Of a stretch of DNA of 64,000 bases, positions 17,968-25,473 are shown piece after piece (the stretch's first letter is position 1; every line of letters starts with the position of its first letter). The stretch is from Methanobrevibacter millerae (GTDB lineage: Archaea > Methanobacteriota > Methanobacteria > Methanobacteriales > Methanobacteriaceae). A program made the position numbers and the translations under genes. The stretch covers positions 1,596,001-1,660,000 of the forward strand of contig NZ_CP011266.1 in assembly GCF_001477655.1 (NCBI RefSeq). The letters are read 5' to 3'. Under the pieces are notes generated by a model. That model did no database searches. It saw only the letters and a program-made list of their open reading frames with translations, and was not told the DNA's origin.

Positions 17968-17995
17968 GGAATGATACTTCCGGTAATATATTTCC
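17968..17995 (+). promoter_or_regulatory. Two abutting NrpR-type operators in the amt promoter
   Basis: 17968-17981 is GGAA-N6-TTCC (GGAATGATACTTCC), the known binding pattern of the methanogen nitrogen repressor NrpR. The next 14 bases, 17982-17995, repeat it imperfectly (GGTA-N6-TTCC). Both are flanked by C and G, which extends each dyad by a pair. They lie at the expected transcription start, where bound repressor would block initiation when nitrogen is plentiful. Confidence 0.7.
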
Positions 17996-18027
17996 GAAAA
18001 ATAAAAAAATAATAGAGATAAGATACA

Positions 18028-19242
18028 ATGGTTTTATTTAGTGCAGGTGATACTGCTTGGGTTCTTATTTGTACATTACTTGTATTATTGATGAGTATTC
18101 CAGCAGTAGCATTTTTTTACGGAGGATTAAGTAAAAGAAAGAATGTTTTAAATACAATTTTTTTAACTTTCATCGCATTTTCCATCATTAGTGTGATATG
18201 GGTAATCTTCGGTTATCAATTTGCATTTGGAAGCGATATTTATGGTTTTATAGGCCAGCCGGCGAATTTCTTTTTGCAAGGCATTGGCTTAGATGATTTA
18301 AATGGTACAATTCCAACATTACTGTTTGTAATGTTCCAATGCGCATTTGCAGGACTTACATGCGCAATAATGTCTGGAGCATTGGTTGGAAGGATGAAGA
18401 CAAAAGCCTGGGTTATTTTTGTTCCGCTTTGGGCGTGTCTTGTATATGTTCCCATTGCCCACTGGGTATGGGGAGGAGGATGGCTGATGCAGATGGGTGC
18501 ACTTGATTTTGCAGGAGGTGCAGTCGTTCACATTAATTCAGGAATATCTGCTCTAGCAGTTGCTCTAGTACTTGGAAAAAGAAAAAATTCTTCATTAATT
18601 CCTCATAACTTAGGTTATGCAGTGCTTGGTGCTGCATTACTTTGGTTTGGATGGATGGGATTCAATGGAGGATCAGGACTTGCCGCTGACGGACTTGCAG
18701 CGAATGCGATAATCGTGTCCAATGTTGCAGCGGCAATGGGATTGATTGTCTGGACTATAATTGATACATTCAAAATTGGAAAACCAACAGTTTTAGGTGC
18801 AATTTCCGGTGCGGTGGCAGGTCTTGTTGGAATTACACCCGCAGCAGGTTTTGTTGATGTATTCGGCGCATTGTTCATTGGTGCAGTAGCTCCAATAATC
18901 TCATATTATTCAATTAATTATTTAAAACCTAAACTTGGTTATGATGATGCATTGGATGTATGGGGAATACATGGAATGTCCGGAGTATGGGGAGCAATAG
19001 CAACAGGTATTTTTGCAGTTCCATCAGTAGGAGGAGTTGCAGGTCTTATTGCAGGAAACCCAAACCAAGTATTGATTCAAATTATAAGTGTAATTGCAAC
19101 AATGATTTATGCATTTGCAGTGAGTTATATCATAGCTAAAATATTAGATAAATCCTTAAACAGTATAAGAGTTGAAGAAAGTGAAGAAATTGGAGGTCTG
19201 GATTCAAATCTTCACAAAGAATCTGCATATAACTTTAACTAG
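18028..19242 (+). CDS. amt: Ammonium transporter (Amt family)
   Basis: Eleven-helix channel that takes up ammonium when it is scarce. Recognisable segments are [20 protein letters not shown] at the start, [44 protein letters not shown] (with the conserved His), the [16 protein letters not shown] motif, and [19 protein letters not shown] with the second His. Length 404 is normal. It is followed after 11 bases by glnK, its P-II regulator, the standard pairing. Tandem NrpR-type operators lie ahead of the gene. Confidence 0.97.
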   Translation: MVLFSAGDTAWVLICTLLVLLMSIPAVAFFYGGLSKRKNVLNTIFLTFIAFSIISVIWVIFGYQFAFGSDIYGFIGQPANFFLQGIGLDDLNGTIPTLLFVMFQCAFAGLTCAIMSGALVGRMKTKAWVIFVPLWACLVYVPIAHWVWGGGWLMQMGALDFAGGAVVHINSGISALAVALVLGKRKNSSLIPHNLGYAVLGAALLWFGWMGFNGGSGLAADGLAANAIIVSNVAAAMGLIVWTIIDTFKIGKPTVLGAISGAVAGLVGITPAAGFVDVFGALFIGAVAPIISYYSINYLKPKLGYDDALDVWGIHGMSGVWGAIATGIFAVPSVGGVAGLIAGNPNQVLIQIISVIATMIYAFAVSYIIAKILDKSLNSIRVEESEEIGGLDSNLHKESAYNFN

Positions 19243-19253
19243 GAGGAATGAGA

Positions 19254-19592
19254 TTGAAACGAGTTATTGCAATCATAAGACAGGAAAAATTTGAAGATGT
19301 TAAAAAATCATTAGTTGAGGTTGGATGCGAAGGAATGACAGTCTCTGAAGTCAAAGGAAGAGGATCACAAAGAGGAATTAGGGAATCCTATAGGGGGTCA
19401 AATTATTGTATTGACTTGATTCCAAAAACACGAGTAGAAGTTGTTGTAAAAGATGAAGGGCTTGATTTGATTATTGATGCTATTAAAAAAGGCGCATTCA
19501 CAGGAAACATAGGTGATGGGAAAATATTCATCCAATCTGTGGATAATGTAATAAGAATCAGAACCGGCGAAGAGGGGGATGGTGCCGTGTAG
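19254..19592 (+). CDS. glnK: Nitrogen regulatory protein P-II
   Basis: P-II trimer subunit that senses 2-oxoglutarate and ATP/ADP and plugs the Amt channel. The family opening (M)KRVIAIIRQEKFEDVKKSL, the T-loop region GRGSQRGIRESYRG, and the C-loop IGDGKIFIQSVDNVIRIRTG are present. An ATG at 19248 sits only one base after GGAGG (19242-19246), too close; the TTG at 19254 has seven bases of spacing and gives the normal P-II N-terminus, so TTG is chosen. The T-loop lacks the usual uridylylated Tyr context of bacteria. It is co-transcribed with amt. Confidence 0.93.
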   Translation: MKRVIAIIRQEKFEDVKKSLVEVGCEGMTVSEVKGRGSQRGIRESYRGSNYCIDLIPKTRVEVVVKDEGLDLIIDAIKKGAFTGNIGDGKIFIQSVDNVIRIRTGEEGDGAV

Positions 19593-19620
19593 TCCCATTT
19601 CCCTGCTTAAAACCAATCAC

Positions 19621-19659
19621 AGGCGGAATATCATTTGATATCCGCCTAATAAATTTTTA
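19621..19659 (+). terminator. Terminator hairpin after amt-glnK
   Basis: AGGCGGA-ATATCA (from 19621) pairs with TGATAT-CCGCCT (to 19647), a long G/C-rich stem with one bulge, followed by AATAAATTTTTA. It separates amt-glnK from glnA. Confidence 0.75.
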
Positions 19660-19713
19660 TATTATTGATTATTTTTAAAACTACTCCAAAAATCATTAAA
19701 AAAAGGTGTTATA

Positions 19714-21051
19714 ATGTCCGAAAAAGATAGCAAATTAGACCAAATCATTAAAACAATTGAAGAAAACGATATAAAATTTTTGAAATTAGAATTAAGGGAT
19801 ATACATGGATTGCCGAAAAGCATGGCAGTGCCACTTAAAAAAGCTGATGATGTTGAAGATATTGTAAATGACGGATTATTGTTTGACGGATCATCAATAG
19901 CAGGATTAGCTTCAATTAATGACAGTGACTTACTTGCAAAACCTGATATCAACACATTTTCCACAATTCCATGGAGACCTGAATCAAAAGGAACCAGCAG
20001 ATTCATATGCGACATTTACACAACAGACGGAAAACCATATGATGGAGACCCTAGGGGAGTACTTAAAAAATCATTGAAATTAGCTGAGAAAAAAGGATAC
20101 GAGTTTAACATGGGCCCTGAACCGGAATTTTTCATTATAAAAAAAGATGAAAATGGCAATTACATGCCGGCAGACGAAGCTGATTATTTTGATGTTGAAC
20201 CATTAGACCAAGGTACCGACATCAGAAGGGAAATCGTGTTCGGTTTAGAAGAGTTAGGTTTCGATGTTGAAGTAAGTCACCACGAAGTAGCAGAAGGACA
20301 GCACGAAGTTGACTTTAAATATGCAGATGCTTTAAAAACTGCTGATGCAGTAATAACATTTAAAGAAGCTGTAAAAGCAGTAGTGCATAATTTAGGATTT
20401 AAGGCAACATTCATGCCAAAACCATTCATAGGAATTAACGGAAGCGGAATGCACTGTAATCAGAGCCTATTCAAAGATGGAAAAAACATCTTTTATGACC
20501 CTGATACTGAAAATCAAATATCACAGGAAGCGTTGTACTTCATCGGAGGATTATTAAAACATGCACCTGCATTGTCATCAATATTATCCCCAACAGTCAA
20601 CTCCTACAAACGTCTAGTGCCAGGTTATGAAGCACCATGCTACATAGCTTACGGATTTAAAAACAGGTCAACATTATTAAGAATTCCTGCATCACGTGGA
20701 TTAGGTACAAGAATCGAATGCAGATCCGCTGACCCATCATGTAATCCATACTTGGCGTTTGCAGTATTACTTGAAGCAGGTCTTGACGGTATGAACAACA
20801 AAATAGACCCTGGCGAACCGACTGAAGAAAACCTCTTTGCATATACTGAAGAGGAAATTGTAGAAAAAGGAATCAGCAGCTTGCCAACAAGTCTCTGGGA
20901 AGCATACCATGCATTAGAAGAAGATGATGTGGTTAAAAACGCTCTTGGAGAAAAAGTATTCAATCAGTTCTACAATATCAAAAGAGCTGAATGGGATGCT
21001 TACAGGATACAGGTATTCGATTTTGAAAGGGATGAATATCTGAATGTGTGA
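19714..21051 (+). CDS. glnA: Glutamine synthetase
   Basis: Makes glutamine from glutamate, ammonia and ATP; the entry enzyme for nitrogen. Length 445 fits the archaeal GSI-alpha type without an adenylylation insertion. Motifs: [17 protein letters not shown] (the family reads FDGSSI-GF), the metal site [15 protein letters not shown]-like [12 protein letters not shown], the ATP-site [16 protein letters not shown], and [17 protein letters not shown]. It has its own promoter region but no GGAA-N6-TTCC site upstream that I could see. It lies between amt-glnK and the glutamate synthase genes, so both halves of the GS-GOGAT cycle are here. Confidence 0.97.
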   Translation: MSEKDSKLDQIIKTIEENDIKFLKLELRDIHGLPKSMAVPLKKADDVEDIVNDGLLFDGSSIAGLASINDSDLLAKPDINTFSTIPWRPESKGTSRFICDIYTTDGKPYDGDPRGVLKKSLKLAEKKGYEFNMGPEPEFFIIKKDENGNYMPADEADYFDVEPLDQGTDIRREIVFGLEELGFDVEVSHHEVAEGQHEVDFKYADALKTADAVITFKEAVKAVVHNLGFKATFMPKPFIGINGSGMHCNQSLFKDGKNIFYDPDTENQISQEALYFIGGLLKHAPALSSILSPTVNSYKRLVPGYEAPCYIAYGFKNRSTLLRIPASRGLGTRIECRSADPSCNPYLAFAVLLEAGLDGMNNKIDPGEPTEENLFAYTEEEIVEKGISSLPTSLWEAYHALEEDDVVKNALGEKVFNQFYNIKRAEWDAYRIQVFDFERDEYLNV

Positions 21052-21061
21052 AACTGATTAT

Positions 21062-21099
21062 TGGTTGAAATAAGGAATTCATTTCCTTTGATCCAACCA
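21062..21099 (+). terminator. Hairpin after glnA, with an NrpR-like dyad in its tip
   Basis: TGGTTG (21062-21067) pairs with CAACCA (21094-21099), and AAGGAA (21072-21077) with TTCCTT (21083-21088). The inner part also reads GGAA-N5-TTCC, one base short of the NrpR spacing. Most likely it is the glnA terminator; a role as an operator for the downstream glutamate synthase genes is possible but weaker. Confidence 0.5.
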
Positions 21100-21262
21100 C
21101 CTTTAATTTTTGGAGGTTTTAAGCAAAAAAATTTGAATTGTTATTCAAAGGCATATGTAAAGTTAAAGTGAAATAAGGCATATCGTAACTTTAGAATTAT
21201 CTAATCATTAAGCATATGATGAATTGAAACGGAAATACATTTATTTTATTTGGAGGCATAAG

Positions 21263-22180
21263 ATGTGTGGAATAGCAGGCGTAATTTATAAGGATAAAAA
21301 AACACACCCCGTAGGAGATGCACTAACATCAATGTTGGAATCCCTGCAGCATAGGGGACCTGATTCAGCAGGATATGCAATCTACGGTAGTTTAAATTTT
21401 CCTGAAAATTATTATCAATTAAATATTGAAGTGAAAAGAAGAAAAGGCACATTAGATAATTTAAAATCATTATTAAACCAGATAAGCCCCATCTATAAGG
21501 AACAATTGGTAGGTTCCGTTGGGGATTCCGACGTATACAAATGTAAAATAGCATTGGATGAATATTCTCTCCTCCAGCCATGCATCAGAGAAATTGATGA
21601 GCTGGAAAACGTGAATGTCATCAACGGTTCACACTCATTTGAAATGATAAAGGACATCGGAAAAGTAAAAGACATTGCAGAGAGATTTGATGTTTCAAGC
21701 AGAATGGGAACACATGGGATAGGACATACCCGTTTTGCAACAGAAAGTGGCGTGGATCGCTATCATGCACACCCATACCAAAGCTACATCATACCTGACA
21801 TAACCGTCGTGCACAATGGGCAAATTACCAATTACTGGAAAATAAGAGATCCTTTAGAGAGAAAAGGACATACTTTCGAATCATTCAATGATACAGAATG
21901 CATTGTGCATTATATGGCGGATAAACTTGATCAGGGCTATAAATTAGAGGAAGCACTAGACCAAGCAGTGATTGACCTGGACGGTCCGTTTTCAATATTA
22001 GTTGGAACACCAAATGGAATAGGCATAGCAAAAGACAAACTTGGACTTAGGCCAGGAGTAATGGTGGAAAATGAAGATATTTTTGCAATAGCTTCAGAGG
22101 AAATGGCATTGCATGATGTTGTTGATTCAGATGAAATAGAGCAGATTGCTCCTGGCGAAACAAGAGCCTACACTATCTAA
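21263..22180 (+). CDS. Glutamate synthase, class II glutamine amidotransferase subunit
   Basis: Splits ammonia from glutamine for glutamate synthesis. MCGIAGVIYKDKKTHPVG gives the N-terminal nucleophile Cys2 after Met removal. Also visible are LQHRGPDSAGYAIYG, GHTRFATESGVDRYHAHPY, HNGQITNYWKIRDPLER and FNDTECIVHYMADKL, all class II amidotransferase motifs. The frame extends upstream to 21224, but TTTGGAGG lies eight bases before the ATG at 21263, and a class II enzyme must expose Cys2, so that start is chosen. It is the first of the split archaeal GOGAT genes; in bacteria this is the first domain of GltB. Confidence 0.92.
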   Translation: MCGIAGVIYKDKKTHPVGDALTSMLESLQHRGPDSAGYAIYGSLNFPENYYQLNIEVKRRKGTLDNLKSLLNQISPIYKEQLVGSVGDSDVYKCKIALDEYSLLQPCIREIDELENVNVINGSHSFEMIKDIGKVKDIAERFDVSSRMGTHGIGHTRFATESGVDRYHAHPYQSYIIPDITVVHNGQITNYWKIRDPLERKGHTFESFNDTECIVHYMADKLDQGYKLEEALDQAVIDLDGPFSILVGTPNGIGIAKDKLGLRPGVMVENEDIFAIASEEMALHDVVDSDEIEQIAPGETRAYTI

Positions 22181-22195
22181 TAAGGAGTTTTTATC

Positions 22196-22849
22196 ATGAA
22201 AGAATATGTTATTGATGCAAATTATATGGATGAAAAACAGTTGAACCGTACCATAAAAGAAATGGCAGCATCTCATGACAAGCTCGTTATTAACAATCCC
22301 GATTCAAGACATAATATCTGTGCAGGATTAACTGAAGATGCAGATATAGAAATCAACGGCTCTGCAGGTTACTTCGTTGGAACAATGGTCAACGGACCAA
22401 AAATACACATCAACGGAAATTCAGGGTGGTTCGCCGGAGACAATATGACCCAAGGAGAACTGATTATTGAAGGCACTGCAGGTGACGGTGCCGGACAAGG
22501 AATTTATGGCGGAACAGTAATTGTGAAAGGAAACACCGGTTCAAGAACTGGAGAAATCATGAAAGGAGGAACTGTAATAATCGGCGGAAACAGCGGATAT
22601 ATGACAGGATTGCTTATGATGGGAGGAAGACTCATAATACTTGGTGATGTGACCGATGATGTCGGCGAATCTATTATGAGAGGAAGCATATATGTTCTTG
22701 GAGATGTTAAAAGCCTTGGAAAAAATGCAGTTATTGAGGAAATCACACTTGAAGACCAAAACGATTTAAAAGAGATTTTAGAAGAATATGATTTTGATTT
22801 AAGTGATGACGATTATGCGAATTTTAAAAAAATCGTTAATATGCAATAG
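22196..22849 (+). CDS. Glutamate synthase, GXGXG-domain subunit
   Basis: A right-handed beta-helix of repeated G-x-G turns: AGYFVGTMVNGPKIHINGN, GNSGWFAGDNMTQGELIIEG, TAGDGAGQGIYGGTVIVKGN, and GNSGYMTGLLMMGGRLIILG. It corresponds to the last domain of bacterial GltB, which is also found in formylmethanofuran dehydrogenase subunit C. Length 217. It starts 15 bases after the amidotransferase gene with its own GGAG site. The domain is structural in GOGAT and lines the ammonia path. Confidence 0.9.
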   Translation: MKEYVIDANYMDEKQLNRTIKEMAASHDKLVINNPDSRHNICAGLTEDADIEINGSAGYFVGTMVNGPKIHINGNSGWFAGDNMTQGELIIEGTAGDGAGQGIYGGTVIVKGNTGSRTGEIMKGGTVIIGGNSGYMTGLLMMGGRLIILGDVTDDVGESIMRGSIYVLGDVKSLGKNAVIEEITLEDQNDLKEILEEYDFDLSDDDYANFKKIVNMQ

Positions 22850-22860
22850 GAGCTAAAAAA

Positions 22861-23934
22861 ATGAGCGAACATAAAATAGCCATGGTTGGAACACCGTGTG
22901 AAATTATGGCTGCATCAAAACTGCAGCACTATATCAATAGCCCTATTGATGTTAAGCTGGGCTTATTCTGTATGGAGAATTTTTCATATAAATACTTTGA
23001 AAACCTCTTGAAAGAGTATGATTTGAAAATGGAAGACATTGAAAAATTCCAAATCGAGAAAGGATTCATATTCCTATTATTAAAAACAAAAGAAACAGTT
23101 AAAATACCATTGTCCATAGCAAAAAGGATAATAAGGAAAAATTGTAATATCTGTGTTGAGCTAACCTCAGAAACATCAGATATCTCAATAGGTTCCATCG
23201 GATCACAGGACGGATGGTCAACTGTAATAATCAGAACCGAAAAAGGCGAGGAAATAATTAATGGTGCAATAGAAGAGAAATTCATAGAATCAAAAGAGCT
23301 TGAAGAGCCACAATTCAAATTATTGAACAAAATTGCAGAAAGCAAAATAAAAAAGAATCTGGAAAACATTGAAAGAAGGGAATTCCTGGCACGTCCTGTG
23401 CTGTACCAAAGAAACAAATCAGACGATTCTATCGCCAAAGAACTCGCAGAGGCACAGTTCATAGATTTGAAATCCAATGTTATTGACATTGGGGCATGTG
23501 TGCTTTGCGGAGCATGTGAATATGCATGTCAAGACAATCTGATAAAAATTGATGATACAAAACCTATAACGAAAGGAGAATGTCCACAAAACTGTAATAC
23601 ATGCTTTACAGTCTGCCCCAGGACTTTCATACCGGAAGATCTGCGAAACGACAATTCAAAAGCAATTGGCGATTACATAAAAGTAATGACAGTGAAATCC
23701 TTAAAACACACACAGGGTCAGGACGGATCCATCGTTACAACAATCCTGGATTATCTGCTGACAAATAATATTGTGACAGAAGCACTTATTGTGGATAAGG
23801 AGGACTATCTGGCATGGAAACCTTATGCTAAACTAACTGGAAAAATTGATGAAATCATCAAATCCGGAGGGACAAAATATTCAGTTTGTCCAGTATTTAA
23901 ACCACTGAAAGACCTTAAAGAGGAGGTGAATTAA
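22861..23934 (+). CDS. FrhB/FdhB-like F420-binding iron-sulfur subunit of glutamate synthase, domains permuted
   Basis: Likely passes electrons from reduced coenzyme F420 to the synthase. The protein opens with the FrhB C-terminal domain (AMVGTPCEIMAASKL, LGLFCMENFSYKYFENLL, SDISIGSIGSQDGWSTVIIR), then has a two-cluster ferredoxin region (CVLCGACEYACQDNLIKI, CPQNCNTCFTVCPRTF near residue 215-260), and ends with the FrhB N-terminal domain (GQDGSIVTTILDYLLTNN, IKSGGTKYSVCPVF). In canonical FrhB the order is N-domain then C-domain, so this chain is circularly permuted. Length 357. It starts 11 bases after the GXGXG gene and is followed immediately by the synthase gene. Confidence 0.85.
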   Translation: MSEHKIAMVGTPCEIMAASKLQHYINSPIDVKLGLFCMENFSYKYFENLLKEYDLKMEDIEKFQIEKGFIFLLLKTKETVKIPLSIAKRIIRKNCNICVELTSETSDISIGSIGSQDGWSTVIIRTEKGEEIINGAIEEKFIESKELEEPQFKLLNKIAESKIKKNLENIERREFLARPVLYQRNKSDDSIAKELAEAQFIDLKSNVIDIGACVLCGACEYACQDNLIKIDDTKPITKGECPQNCNTCFTVCPRTFIPEDLRNDNSKAIGDYIKVMTVKSLKHTQGQDGSIVTTILDYLLTNNIVTEALIVDKEDYLAWKPYAKLTGKIDEIIKSGGTKYSVCPVFKPLKDLKEEVN

Positions 23935-25422
23935 GTGTCATTTACTGTTGAGAGAAAAATAGAAATTTGTAAACAGAGTAATGACAGGCCAGGCTGCTGC
24001 TGGTATTTATGTGACAATCCAAACAAAACCGCATGTAAAAACTGTTACAGCTGCTATTCAAACTGCCCTCACAATGTTTATGAAGTAATTAATGACGAAC
24101 CACTTCCAATTCATCAGGAAAACTGTGTAGGGTGCAAAATCTGTGAGGAAATGTGTCCGACACATGCAATATATGTCAGGCCTCTCGTTGACGAGGGAAG
24201 AGGAGTCTGGTCAAATTCAACAATGGTTGAAATCAAACGGAAAAGCCAGTCAGGATCATATAAGGTTAGAGGTTGCGGACTGACAAGAAAAATCCCTACA
24301 TTTGACGATTTGAGCATATTGCCTGCACAAGTGTCAAGGCCACCAATAGACTCATACCGGGAAACCTGCAAGACCTCAGTAGTACTTGGAGACAGATTTG
24401 CAGAAAATCCAATTGAAATTGATACTCCAATCATGATTGGGGCAATGTCATTTGGTGCATTAAGTAAGGAAGCTAAAATTGCATTGGCCATAGGAAGCAG
24501 CAAAGTGGGCTCAATAGCCAATACTGGTGAAGGAGGAATGCTTCCGGAAGAAAGGCAACATGCAGACAAACTGATTGCACAATATGCATCAGGCCGTTTT
24601 GGCGTATCCGCCGAATACTTAAACAGCGCAGAAGCTGTTGAAATAAAAATAGGTCAAGGTGCAAAATCAGGTATGGGAGGACATCTGCTTTCCCACAAGG
24701 TAACTGCAGAAGTTGCAAGAGTCAGAAATATTCCTGAAGGAACATCTGCCTTAAGTCCTGCAAGACATATGGACATTGTCGGACCGGAGGATTTAGGCAT
24801 GAAAATCAATCAGTTAAGGGAAATTACAGACTGGAAAATACCAATCATTGTGAAATTCGCATCAGGAAGAGTGGAACAGGATGTGAAAATCGCCGCAAAG
24901 GCTGGTGCTGACATAATTGTGGTTGACGGCATGCAGGGAGGAACCGGGGCCGGACCTGAAGTGGTCACGGAACATGCGGGAATTCCTACAATCGAAGCCA
25001 TAGTTAAAGCTGATGATGCACTTAAAGAGATAAACTTAAGAAGTGAAGTCAGCCTTGTGGCGGCTGGTGGAATAAGGTCTGGAGCAGATGTTGCAAAAGC
25101 AATAGCTTTAGGTGCAGATGCAGTGTATATTGCTACCTCCGCATTAATCTCAATAGGGTGTAAAGTCTGTCAAAGCTGTTCTGAAGGCATCTGTCCGAAA
25201 GGAATTGCAACACAGGACAGGGTGCTCAGAAGAAGACTGGATCCTATAAGGAAAGGCCAGCAGGTTGCAAACTATATTGAAGCAATGACGCAGGAAGTAA
25301 CCGCTCTGACACAGCAAGCTGGAAACACAGATATAGAAAATCTTGAACGTCAGGATCTTGTTGCATTGACTATGGAAGCTTCACAACTGACAGGAGTACC
25401 AATGGTGAGTAAAAAATATTAA
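23935..25422 (+). CDS. Glutamate synthase, FMN/ferredoxin-containing synthase subunit
   Basis: Catalytic subunit that reduces 2-iminoglutarate to glutamate on FMN. The N-terminus has two 4Fe-4S motifs (CKNCYSCYSNCPHNVYEV and CVGCKICEEMCPTHAIYV). The glutamate synthase domain follows, with IGAMSFGALSKEAKIALA, GEGGMLPEERQ, VDGMQGGTGAGPEV, AAGGIRSGADVAKAIALGA, and the 3Fe-4S cysteines in CKVCQSCSEGICPKGIAT. Length 495 is the archaeal size. It starts with GTG directly after the stop of the FrhB-like gene, with AGGAGGTGAATTAA as the binding site. Confidence 0.94.
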   Translation: MSFTVERKIEICKQSNDRPGCCWYLCDNPNKTACKNCYSCYSNCPHNVYEVINDEPLPIHQENCVGCKICEEMCPTHAIYVRPLVDEGRGVWSNSTMVEIKRKSQSGSYKVRGCGLTRKIPTFDDLSILPAQVSRPPIDSYRETCKTSVVLGDRFAENPIEIDTPIMIGAMSFGALSKEAKIALAIGSSKVGSIANTGEGGMLPEERQHADKLIAQYASGRFGVSAEYLNSAEAVEIKIGQGAKSGMGGHLLSHKVTAEVARVRNIPEGTSALSPARHMDIVGPEDLGMKINQLREITDWKIPIIVKFASGRVEQDVKIAAKAGADIIVVDGMQGGTGAGPEVVTEHAGIPTIEAIVKADDALKEINLRSEVSLVAAGGIRSGADVAKAIALGADAVYIATSALISIGCKVCQSCSEGICPKGIATQDRVLRRRLDPIRKGQQVANYIEAMTQEVTALTQQAGNTDIENLERQDLVALTMEASQLTGVPMVSKKY

Positions 25423-25473
25423 AATTTGCTTAAAATAGTTTTAAAAATTAAATAACAATTAGGAGATATCAAT

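Noticed and set aside
21074-21086. GGAA-N5-TTCC after glnA as a NrpR operator for glutamate synthase
   Set aside because: Spacing is one base short of the known N6 pattern and the sequence is the arm of a terminator-like hairpin. Kept only as a remark.
22929-23489. 186-codon minus-strand frame inside the FrhB-like gene
   Set aside because: The opposite strand encodes a well-supported operon gene with iron-sulfur motifs; the long antisense frame is a by-product of composition.
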